Part shown: positions 46,440 to 56,700 of the stretch, in pieces
How positions within the stretch are numbered: position 1 is the first letter of the stretch
Layout of the letters: each line of letters starts with the position of its first letter
Assembly: GCA_945643635.1 (NCBI GenBank)
Contig: CALZFC010000149.1
Location: forward strand, 207,001-271,000
DNA from: Allodiplogaster sudhausi
Lineage: Eukaryota > Nematoda > Chromadorea > Rhabditida > Diplogasteridae
Length of the DNA stretch: 64,000 bases
Direction: 5' to 3'
The notes under the pieces: model-generated
Seen by the model: the letters and a program-made list of their open reading frames with translations, nothing else
Told to the model about the DNA's origin: nothing
Database searches by the model: none
Translations under genes and position numbers: made by a program

Positions 46440-48240
46440 TATCAGTTAATTTTGAATTGCAGATGAGGCGGGTTTGAAATACTGATTGCCTTGGTATGTT
46501 CATTGGCTTTGTGTTAAAAAAGAGGGTTAGCATACGGTTTCACTGGGTTGCTTGATATAAGGGAAAGTGCTGAGAAAGTCGCACGAGTTGAGGAAAACCG
46601 TGCTCATTCTCTGCCATTCATGCTATCAGCAAAAATATTCATCTTTCCCCGGTAGGGACACCAATTGCGCCGGAAGCGGCGAATTGTCTGAATATTGATA
46701 CTCACCTAAAATACATAAATGCCAAGTGCACAAAACTTCAATGCAATATTTTAGTAAAACATTCCATTTGTAATTTTTGCTAATAATAAAAATTTGAGAT
46801 ATTCACATTTCCAAGATGGCCAACTTCATGATCGACTTCATGATCGGCCCTTGCAATTCCGCTCTGCAAAGAATATTAGAGATTGAATGTTTACTAGATT
46901 TCAAAAGAATTGCCAAACATTTTCTGTCTTTTCATTGTTTGATTATATTGGAGAATCAGCAAGAAATCATGCCAATTGCTTCCTCCCTTCCTCGGAAACG
47001 ACTGGAATTGCGTGGACGGAATTCTGGATCATATAAAAAAATTTGTTTTAATGTGGTCAAATCCTCTATAGATTTTTTATTTGTCAAAATAATTATGATA
47101 TGGATATAGCTATAAATAATAAACAGCTACACTCTTCCTAATTTAAAGAAAACTAACGATGGCGAGAAGAAGTAGGCAGAGGATTGCGAAAAACTTCATC
47201 CTAGAAATCAATGAACTTTAAATATACGAATTACTTCATTTTAAGAAGCCATTGCTATACATAAATACTCGTGTATTTCTTTAGTAATAAATGACAACCT
47301 GCCTCAAGGTCCATATACATATTTCTTCCAATGGTTCCATAAAGTTGTAAGAAGTTGAACTCTAAATGCACGTAAAAAATTATTTGGTCTAAAAACTTCG
47401 GGACACTTGCAATCGAAGCTTCTAATTCAACCAGACCAAACATATTTTTGTCGGGGAATCTCCGAAAGGAAGAAAAGCCGAGCAACAGCGAAATAGCAAG
47501 GGGGAATATACTCCAATGGTGCTCAGCCACTGATTCACCACCTTTCGTTTTATTCTTTCCTTCCAACTAATTGACCGGCATTTCTTGGAGAGAAATGAAA
47601 TGTATGTCTAAAATTGCTCACGTCATTGACAGTTATAGAAGAATGTTCCATAGCAATCGGTAATGTTTTTTTCAATTGGAAGACTTACCTGTCTTTCTGT
47701 CACTAAAACACATTTATGGGCAAGAAGCAGAGGTGCACTTCATTTTTATTCCCTTGCTTTTCTTGTTCATGTTGTTCGATTACGAAAAAGACACGAGATC
47801 TTCGCGAGAAATCACTCAGCTTCATCTTTTGTTTTCATGACAATACTTTTTATAATGTAAGAAGTTGGTGATCGAAAAGCTCATCCGAGATTATTTGGAC
47901 TTGTAAGAAAAATTAGAAGAAATTTTTGCCGGCGTATCGCCGAAAATATGTAAAATCGAGAAGGAGAGAAATAAGAACCGAGCATTCCTTTCCTCCAATG
48001 CCCGTCAAGCTAATGATTCACCACCTTTAGTTTTCCGAATTTCATTCAACTGATTCACTTTCTCATAATGGAGAGAAGAGAATGTATCGCTATACTTCTT
48101 CCATGCTATGTTGCACTGTCCCATAGAATATCTAGACATCCTAACTAATTTAAGCCGTCCGAAGGAAGGCGTCAAAAATATTGACGTTCCAAATATTTAT
48201 ATCCTATACATTTATAGGCGTCAGAGCACCTGAATTGACA
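46440..48240 (+). repeat. segmental duplication, copy 1
   Basis: Collinear with 53700-58990. Shared words include AGGCGGGTTTGAAATAC, TTTGTGTTAAAAAAGAGGGTTAGCAT, ATGCAATATTTTAGTAAAAC, TTGGAGAATCAGC.AGAAATCAT, GAAGTTGAACTCTAAATGCACG and TATAATGTAAGAAGTTGGTG. This copy lacks the two TTAA elements present in copy 2 and so supplies the empty sites (47218-47221 for the 2.8 kb one). I see no conserved protein. Confidence 0.75.
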
Positions 48241-48490
48241 AAACTTACTTTATTATGCATTTTGCCAACCAAGACCGATTGCCTGCTTGTCCCGTGGCCA
48301 TTTCATGTACAAACTTAACACTGCTGTCAAAAGGACTTTTCGTGGCAGAATGTCTCCTATATTATCTGACTTGGTTTTGGCAAGTCTCTTACAATTAGCC
48401 ACTTGCCGAGTACACAGCTAAAGGCTTGGGAATTTATTTCATTAAATAAACTTTAAAAGACTTATTACCGTTTAGTTGTTTCTTTGTATT
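48241..48490. other. no gene seen
   Basis: Short unique-looking stretch between the duplication and the foldback repeat. Confidence 0.4.
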
Positions 48491-50249
48491 GCTTACATTA
48501 GAATATAATTATAATAAAAAAACTCAATAAGTTTATTCATTCTAGACACTCTGGAGTCATAGACATTCCATGTGCGACACGTCATAAATACGTGAAGGCA
48601 TCACGAGGTCCCTCGAAATGCTGAGTGACCAGTCGTATTCAACCCGGACAACTTCGGACATCCACTCTATTTCGCACTGAAGGTAATAGTACAATAAGTT
48701 GAATTGATTTTAAATCTTGCTCGGTCATATTGTTTCTTTCTCCTTCAATAAGTTAGCTAATGAAATACCGGGAACCAGTCTTAATTATGGTTGTTGCTGT
48801 TCTGACTAAATATTAATAATCAAATAGCGAAGAATAAGAGGAATGGAGAAGTAGCATTTTTATTGTTTTTCTAGATTCGCTTGCCGGAATATGCCTTCTT
48901 CTTCTTCTTCTTCTTTTGCTGATGACCCTATCAAAATATCGTTCCTTACTTGAAGGAGCATTGATTTACGTATTACATGTGACTTCATCTTTTGAAAGCA
49001 TCGAATTCTTTTACTTAAAAATAATATTAGGCGTCCCATTAAATTATTCGACCGATTTACATCTTTAAGATATAAAGCGTTCCAAGAACAACCGGCCGGC
49101 TACATCAAAAGTACTTGAACATAGGCGCTTGCTTTTGCATTGTTTACATTATTGATGTCATTAATATATTCATACATGTACAAATTTTCGATAATATGCG
49201 CCAATGTTTCACGTGATTTAAACCTCAGGCTATTTAGTGCTATTTTGGAAGGCTTGAAATGTTCAATGATAAAATTCATGTCGATTTGGGCAGAGAGACT
49301 GCGGGATACAAAAAAAAGGAATGTGGAAACAATTACAACAAATGTCATGAAAACAAAATTTTGCCGTAAACTTTGTTTCTATTTCTTAAAAGCTGCAGCC
49401 CTAAATGCCGCGATCACGATGTCCGCTGGCAATGGGTGCGACGACGAGAGTTCGCACTAGAATGAGACAGCTCGTTCAGGCTGAATAATAACAAGGGAGT
49501 AGTCACGGAGATATTGTTCGATGGCTGCTCACAGAGTAAAGATTGACAAATATAAGCATAGTATAATTTGCATGACCTTCCACATCACAAACTGTGATCG
49601 TCGGTGAAAAATGTGAAGAGGCCCGTGAGAGAAGGAAGTTGCCACGTCATCTCGGGAAGGTACGGTAAAGTTACTTATTAATCTAGATATATATATTTTT
49701 CAAGTAAAATTATTTTTAAAAAAAATATTTAAATTAGTTAGGACGCCTAATATTATTTTTAAGTAAAAGAATTCGATGCTTTCAAAAGATGAAGTCACAT
49801 GTAATACGTAAATCAATGCTCCTTCAAGTAAGGAACGATATTTTGATAGGGTCATCAGCAAAAGAAGAAGAAGAAGAAGAAGACATATTCCGTCCATTCT
49901 TCTTATTCTTCGCTATTTGATTATTAATATTTAGTCAGAACAGCAACAACCATAATTAAGACTGGTTCCCGGTATTTCATTAGCTAACTTATTGAAGGAG
50001 AAAGAAACAATATGACCGAGCAAGATTTAAAATCAATTCAACTTATTGTACTATTACCTTCAGTGCGAAATAGAGTGGATGTCCGAAGTTGTCCGGGTTG
50101 AATACGACTGGTCACTCAGCATTTCGAGGGACCTCGTGATGTCTTCACGTATTTATGACATGTCGCACATGGAATGTCTATGACTCCAGAGTGTCTAGAA
50201 TGAATAAACTTATTGAGTTTTTTTATTATAATTATATTCTAATGTAAGC
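48491..50249. mobile_element. foldback-type inverted repeat (arms 546 and 509 bp, 704 bp spacer)
   Basis: Left arm 48491-49036 is the near-perfect reverse complement of right arm 49741-50249. The size difference is mainly a block of about 37 bases in the left arm (about 48846-48884) beside a TTC run. The outer parts of both arms hold the dispersed repeat's GGAGTCATAGACATTCC mini-hairpin. Spacer 49037-49740 has short frames on both strands but no recognised protein. High arm identity implies a recent origin. No target duplication assigned. Confidence 0.8.
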
Positions 50250-50259
50250 AATGAAGCTG

Positions 50260-50365
50260 GACGTCTTTGTAGTCGCGTAAACCATTTCGTGTGGATGAGC
50301 TGCGAGGCGAACCGTAGGCACGAGGTAGTCGGAGGGGTCGGTCATCATGTAGTTGAGCACCTGGG
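50260..50365 (-). pseudogene. unit F of amplified membrane-protein gene: one exon
   Basis: The reverse strand reads VLNYMMTDPSDYLVPTVRLA then AHPHEMVYA, where a deletion shifts the frame relative to unit B. The CAG acceptor and GA tract are kept. The remnant is cut off immediately beside the right foldback arm. Confidence 0.6.
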
Positions 50366-50572
50366 AGAGAGAGAAAAAGGAAGCGAAAACACAGAGAGAT
50401 AAATGGAGATTGGGAGAGTTAGAGAAAGGGATGGAAAAAAAATATTGTTGGCATTCTTGACGCTGCGCGGATATTTGCACAAGAATGCTACCCCGCGACT
50501 GCCCCCTCTCGTCTCTCTCTGCTGGATCTCCTTTTTCCCGTTTTGCCCTTTTGCGAACGAGAGGATGAATCT

Positions 50573-50994
50573 TTAAGAGAGCCTCTCTGTAAGGATCAAG
50601 CAGCCCTCCATAGGGGCCTGCCCCGGGGTAAAAATTTTTGATTTGGCTATTCAAAATTTAATCAGGGGTACCTCTGCGCACTATGAAGAAAATTAGAAGG
50701 TCAATTTTGTTATAAAAATTTTTTCCTTGATTGGGCATGCAAAAGTAAGGGAAAAGTTTAAGTGCACATAACTTTCTTTAACATCAATATTTCTCAATTT
50801 TATTTTTTTATTGGCATCATCGTTGGATTCTAAACAAAAATTTCCCAGATGTTTCAGTCAACCATTTCATTTTCACATCGAAAAATTACTTTTAATATTT
50901 GAATTTGACGGTTAAATACCTTATACTCATTTGTGTGTGTGTGTTATATCTCAAAATGTAGAGCATTAAAAACTGTATAACACGGTTGAGTTGC
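50573..50994. mobile_element. TTAA element, one end only (405 bp)
   Basis: Starts TTAA then GAGAGCCTCTCTGT at 50577. To about 50981 it matches the reversed right end of the 2.8 kb palindromic element (57280-57677). It then stops and is followed by CGGTTGAGTTGC, an inverted copy of the host flank beyond 51312. Confidence 0.75.
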
Positions 50995-51312
50995 TTAAGA
51001 GAGCCTCTCTGTATGCCTCCAGTAGGGCCTGCCCCAGATCCAGATGTTGGATTTCGAGTATGAAAACATAGTCAGGCATGGCACAGGGCCCATTAGCAAG
51101 ATTAAATGGTTGAGTTTGAAGCGAGATACGTCTATTCATAAAATATACATACTTTCAACTGTTCACACAAAAAAATTTTTTGAAAATTTTTTTTAACCAT
51201 TCAATCTTGCTAATGGGGCCCTGTGCCATGCCTGACTATGTTTTCATACTCGAAATCCAACATCTGGATCTGGGGCAGGCCCTACTGGAGGCATACAGAG
51301 AGGCTCTCTTAA
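50995..51312. mobile_element. TTAA-flanked palindromic MITE (310 bp)
   Basis: Element 50999-51308 with TTAA at 50995-50998 and 51309-51312. Ends are GAGAGCCTCTCTGTATGCC and its exact complement. Arms of about 115 bp surround a loop of about 80 bp. Its arm matches the left end of the 2.8 kb element (54883 on). Non-autonomous. Confidence 0.85.
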
Positions 51313-51569
51313 GCAACTCAACCGTTTTCAAAAGTTTTATTCCACATAAAACTGCACACGTATTTTTCATATCTTATATCGGTTATCTTATAAATAAAAA
51401 CGAATATAATTAATCATTTTAGCTATCGCTTCTGGAGTCATAGACACTCCATGCGCGCTCCGTCATAAAAACGAGAAGACATCTCCACAAGGCGACTTGA
51501 AATGCTTTGAGTCAACGAAGTAATCAACCTACCGTTTCCAATCAGGGCAACTTCCTGGTAATTCAATCT

Positions 51570-52190
51570 TTTCGTTCAGAAAAGTGCACAGTTTTAGTCG
51601 TATGGTAAAAATCAGAAAATGTTCATCTCGTTCTGAATCTAGATTATATACATATAATTGTAGCAATTTCAGTTGGAGAATACGCCAATAGCAACGGGCG
51701 CCTTCTTTTACTTTACCGTACTTTGTTCACCATTAATTAATTAATTAATTAATTAATTAATTAATTAAGTAATTAATCTAACCACACTGTGAGTGATTGG
51801 AGAAACAAATGCAATGGAAGTCCTTTATTCTTTCGGGCCTGCAGCTCCAAAGCGTACATTTTAACCAATTTGTGCATACGTCATTTTCTGCATTTCTCGC
51901 TTGGTCCGTAAGGCTCCCGTCCAGGTAGCCATCTTGAATTGCACCAAGTTGCCCCGGATATTGGCCGGTCGAGTCTGGCCCGCGCTCGTCTCATAAGAGA
52001 AACCATAGATTGACACAGTAGTAAATACATAAGTTCTCTTCGGTATTTTTTTTAAAACATAAATAGTTTTTCAAGGAAACTTTGCCAGAAAATCGGTCAC
52101 GCGAACGTGTTGATTTCCAATAAGTTTTTTTATTGCAGCATGAACAGAAAAAATAGAAGTTGTTTTTGATATATATTATGATTATACATT
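51570..52190. other. no gene seen
   Basis: Contains the AATT run and a GC-richer stretch at 51840-52010 with no splice-bounded frame that I trust. Confidence 0.4.
51733..51768. repeat. (AATT)n microsatellite
   Basis: A near-perfect tetranucleotide run, interrupted once at its right end. Confidence 0.9.
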
Positions 52191-52199
52191 ACGATAAGT

Positions 52200-52700
52200 T
52201 GAATTACCAGTATGTTCATTGATTCGCTGTGGATTTCTGAGTTATAAAGTCTTCGGATATTGTCAGAACTGGATACGGTAGACCACGTCGCTGATTGACA
52301 GCAGCCTCGTGTAGAGATGTCTTCGTGTATTTATGAGTGATGGTGAGCGCAAATGGAGTGTATATGACTCCAGATTAGAAGTCTAAAATGATTAACATTA
52401 TTTTTTTTACTATTTCTATTTAATTAAAAAATCCGTATAAGATTAGCGCAGAGTTATACATATGTATACATTAAATATCCGAAAACGATGGATTGGGGGG
52501 TTTCAAGCGTCTTTCTCTCGAAGGTTCGGCAGGAAAGGAGACCCAGAAGGGGCGGCGGCAGCCACGCGGATGCCATTCCTGTGCAAATAGTTGGCTGAAT
52601 TCGTGGCAGCACCACGAATTCAGCCAACTATTTCTTTTGCATCTGAAATGACTAATGTACACTTTCAATGAGAGTGTCCCTTTATCTTATGTTTGGAGAG
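52200..52700 (-). repeat. dispersed repeat, minus copy with perfect 22 bp hairpin
   Basis: Matches 43740-44230 and 62130-62530. The hairpin core is replaced by arms AAATAGTTGGCTGAATTCGT plus GG (52585-52606) and their exact complement (52612-52633) around the loop CAGCA. Homologous copies show only the right arm, so the left arm is a new inverted copy. Confidence 0.7.
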
Positions 52701-52904
52701 TAGAGGTAAAGAATGATTTTAAAAAAAAAGTTTATTTCAACAGGGACGCTTTCTACTGCACAACTACACACGTATGTATGTGCAAATTTTGATTTTGTTT
52801 TGTTCAGAAATGTATGTATATACATATCTTTCGCCGCATAGGTTGGACTTATCTCATTCTGAATACTAATTATTTTATTTTTAAATTAGACATATAATTG
52901 TGAC

Positions 52905-53450
52905 TATTTCAGGTCTTCCATCAGTCGCCGTTCGGAACTGAAATTCGCATTGAAAGTGTGCATATTTCAATGACGAAATGTATAACGCAGAATTGTTTGC
53001 ATTATTGATGCTGCGCGGATATTTGCACAAGAATGCCAGCCCGCGAGTGCCGCCTCTCCTTCTGCTTGTTCTCGTTTCCTGGCAACTCTTCGGTTGCTCC
53101 TTTTGAGAACGAGAGGAGGCGGCTTTAGGGGAGCACTTAATTTTCTTGACCATGATGATTCTTGACTCTCTAAATCAAATGCTCTCTCGCTCTTTTGTCT
53201 GGCCAAACATCGAAATTCAAGATTGTTGTTGGATTATATAACACCCCAAGTTCTTTTCAAATTTTTCTAATTCCACATAAAACTGTGTTTTTTGTGCAAG
53301 CTGAAGATTTTTTTGTTGTTTTGAAATAATTCAAAAGGAATTAGATGAATCATTTAAGAAATCAATTCTGGAGTCATAGACACTCGGTGCGCTTTCCGTC
53401 ATAAATACGTGAAGACATCTCCGCGAGATAAATAAAAATGCTGAACAAGT
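52905..53450 (+). repeat. dispersed repeat, plus copy
   Basis: Hairpin core 52999-53037 with full loop, downstream modules, TCTCTAAATCAAATGCTCTC, ACATAAAACTGTG, then GGAGTCATAGACACTCGG near 53369. Non-coding. Confidence 0.7.
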
Positions 53451-54048
53451 CTGGTTGCCTTGTTGTTTACTGATGTGAGTATACATTCGGCCGTTGCAAT
53501 GAAAATTTCAAATATATTATAATGCTTTTTCTCAGGTTGAAATAATCCGAATCTAACTAGACGATGATGAATTAAATATCCTTACGAGTACGAATTGAAT
53601 TATAGCTGAATTAAAAGTTTATTCATATTGCATTACAGATAATAGAGAAAGGGGTTGAATTTAGAGAGTCAGAGTCACCCAGGAAATATTTACATATTTA
53701 TGCGTAAACACAGTTTACTTTATCAGTCAAATTTGAATAGCATATGAGGCGGGTTGGAAATACACATTAGCAAGGTACATATGTACGTTCATAGGCTTTG
53801 TGTTAAAAAAGAGGGTTAGCATTTGGTCCGACTGGGTTGCTTGAGAACGTGTAGAGAAACTCGTACGAGTTCAGGAAAATGGCGCTCTTTTACTGCCAAT
53901 TCTTCTAGCAGAGAAGGCATCCCCGTTGGGAATTGCGGAGGAAGCGGCGAATTGTCTGAATATTGTAGCTCACCTAAAATACATAAATGCCCAAGTGCCC
54001 AAAACTTCAATGCAATATTTTAGTAAAACATTCCTTTTGTAATTTTTG

Positions 54049-54503
54049 TTAAAGGAAGTAACCGACGAAAGAATACCGTATTTAATAAAATAACGTTTCA
54101 AACTGTGCTAAACTCCCAACTGGATGAGCCTTTTTTGAGCGCCCGCTACAAAATTTCAAATTTGAAAAGTATGTGTATCTAACCTCTCTCGACTTCTTTC
54201 ATTGTCTCTCTTTTCTCTAACGTCTGTATCTCTCATCTCTTGGTGATAATGGGGTGCTAAGTGGGCAAGACGGTCAGAGACGCCTCTTCTTCCCACCCGT
54301 TGGCATTCCTTGCTTGGATTTGAGCATACACCGGGTACATCGACAGAGACGTTTTCTACCGTATTCCATAAAACAAATGCAAATTTCTCGCTAAATACTG
54401 ACTTTCGTAAAGCGGGACCACCTCCAATCGATCTTTTAGGCCAGACTTGATCAAATGGGAACATAAAAGAAGAAGTTATTTTTTCCTCGGATACTTAATT
54501 TAA
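54049..54503. mobile_element. TTAA-flanked element (about 447 bp)
   Basis: TTAA at 54049-54052 and 54500-54503. The left end AGGAAGTAACCGACGAAA resembles the 34751 element; the right end, reversed, is looser (ATTAAGTATCCGAGGAAA). Copy 1 of the duplication lacks it at about 46781. A 102-residue reverse frame inside (54156-54464) is unrecognised. Confidence 0.6.
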
Positions 54504-55849
54504 TAATAAAAATTTTAAATAATCACATTTCGTAGCTGGCCAACTTCATGTTCGACTTCATGATCGGCTATTTCAATTGTGCTCTGCAAAGAATATTAGA
54601 GATTGAATGTTTCCTAGATTTCAAAAGAATGGCAAAAAAATTTTTTTTATGTCTTTTCATTGTTTGATTATATTGGAGAATCAGCGAGAAATCATACCAA
54701 TTGCTTCCTCTCTTCCTCGGAAACGACTGGAATTGCATGTACGGAACTCTGCAGAGTTTTTATTTATCAAAATAATTATGATATGCTGCTGTCTACGTAT
54801 AATTTAAAGAAAACTAACAACGGCGAGAAGAAGAAGGCAGAGGATTGCGAAAAACTTCATCCTGCAAATCAATGAACCTTAAGAGAGCCTCTCTGTATGC
54901 CTCCAGTAGGGCGTGCCCCAGATCCAGACGTTGGATTTCGAATGTGAAAACATAGTCGGGCATGGCACTGGGCCCCAGTAACAATATTAAATGGCAAAAA
55001 TTTTTTTTCAAAAAATATTTTTCCGTGAACAGGTAAAAGTATGGATAATTTCTGAATTGATGTATCTCGCTTCAAACTCAATATTTTTCAATTTTCTTTT
55101 TATTAACGGAATCAACGTTGGATTCTGAACAAAATCAGCCCAGATGTCTTTCAGTCAACTATTTTTTTCACATCGAAAAATTACTTTTAATATTTGAATT
55201 TGACGGGTAAGTACCTTATAGTCATTTGTGTGTGGGTGTTATATCTCAAAATGTAGAGCATTAAAAACTGTATAACATATATTCTTTTCGCTTCGTGTGC
55301 ACTACCCCTAAGGGGTGGAAAATAGGCTCAAATATGGGTACCTCGGATATGTAGGATTCAAGGAATGCGTAAAAAGAAGTTAAATTCTTGTTGTAACATA
55401 AAATGAACCATTTCATTCGATTCAGCACGTGCTTCTATTCAAAAAAGCTCCATATCAAAATTTCATAAAATTATCATCTTCCATGAAAAAAATACATTTT
55501 TCGATTTTTCAGCCATTGTCAGAAAATGACCTAAAACTATTCGAATCGCTGTATTTTCAATGTTTTCAGTGAGAACAGAATGCGGATAGTACTATTCAGT
55601 ACGCGACAAAATTCTCTACAACATAAAAATATTTACATCTGGATATGGCGTCCCTAACAATGACAGTATCGATTATCCTATGGCGGTCGCGTCAAAACTG
55701 ACAGATCCGCATTTTACAACTTCTCGTGCAATCTTAATGTTTCTTACTCATCCAATGCATCATTCTGCTCCACGAAGCACACAAAGGTCAGGACCGATGT
55801 TTGTTTTACAGATCTCCCGTGGTAAAAGCCCGCAAAAGGGTTTGCACGC

Positions 55850-55902
55850 GCGCGGCTTCGAACCTGGGACCCATGACTTTCGTGCACAACCAATTGGCTA
55901 AA
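55850..55902 (-). repeat. tRNA-like promoter boxes in left arm
   Basis: Reverse-strand A-box-like TAGCCAATTGG (55900-55890) and B box GGTTCGAAGCC (55864-55854). Spacing is two bases shorter than in the right arm. Probably a captured tRNA-derived (SINE) head. Confidence 0.55.
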
Positions 55903-56642
55903 ATGACGTTATAAAAATCATTTCAGGAAAGTGACAAAACCAATCTTAAAGGTTGACCTATCAGCCGATAGCTATTTTTGCGCTCTATGGAAATAAATAT
56001 ATCCGCCAAACAGTGTAAATTGACGGTAAGGTCAAATAATTGGCCAAAATATTCGAACCCAAAAAAGTAGATCAATAAAGCTATTCATGATAACGTGATG
56101 TATGGGAAAGTTGTTCGTCTGAGCGAAAGCTATAGAATGGCATATAACATGTGGGGACAAGTTCAATCCGCGGGCAATAACAGCCGCGAAAATGTCCCCC
56201 TAAAATATTGACTTTTCAACGGACTCCAGGGCACTTTTTAGGTACTCTTACTAATAGAGAGGACATTCTTTATCAGTCACTATTATCTATTCGGCTGGAG
56301 TACCGAAAAAGTGCCCTGAAGTCCTTTGAAAAGTAAATTTGTTGGTGATACATTAACGCGGCCTTTATTGCTCGCGGATTGAACTTATCCCCACATGTTA
56401 TATGGCATTCTATAGCTTTCGCTCAGACGAACAACTTTCCCATACATCACGTTATGATGAATAGCTTTTTTGATCTACTTTTTTGGGTTCGAATATTTTG
56501 GCCACTTATTTGACCTTACCGTCAATTTACACTGTTTGGCGGATATATTTATTTCGATAGAGCGCAAAAATAGCTATCGGCTGATAGGTCAACCTTTAAG
56601 ATTGGTTTTGTCATTTTCCAGAAATGAATTTTAAAACGTCAT

Positions 56643-56700
56643 TTTAGCCAATTGGTTGTGCACGTCGAAAGTCATGGGTCCCAGGTTCGAAGCCGCGCGC
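56643..56700 (+). repeat. tRNA-like promoter boxes in right arm
   Basis: A-box-like TAGCCAATTGG (56645-56655) and B box GGTTCGAAGCC (56684-56694), the mirror of the left-arm copy. Flanks do not fold into a convincing acceptor stem. Confidence 0.55.

Larger units (their letters stand above)
50420..51570 (+). repeat. dispersed repeat, plus copy, split by TTAA insertions
   Basis: Hairpin core 50450-50488, module to GAGGATGAATCT, then an insertion at TTAA (50573-51312), then the repeat resumes as CAACTCAACCGTTTTCAAAAG and reaches GGAGTCATAGACACTCC at about 51434. Confidence 0.7.

Noticed and set aside
47255..47566. 103-codon minus-strand open frame
   Set aside because: The corresponding frame is broken in the duplicate at 57.7-58.0 kb and at 5.6 kb, so no sign of protein-level conservation.
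54156..54464. 102-codon minus-strand open frame
   Set aside because: Lies within the 447 bp TTAA element, has no recognisable domain and no second copy here for comparison. Not listed as a gene.
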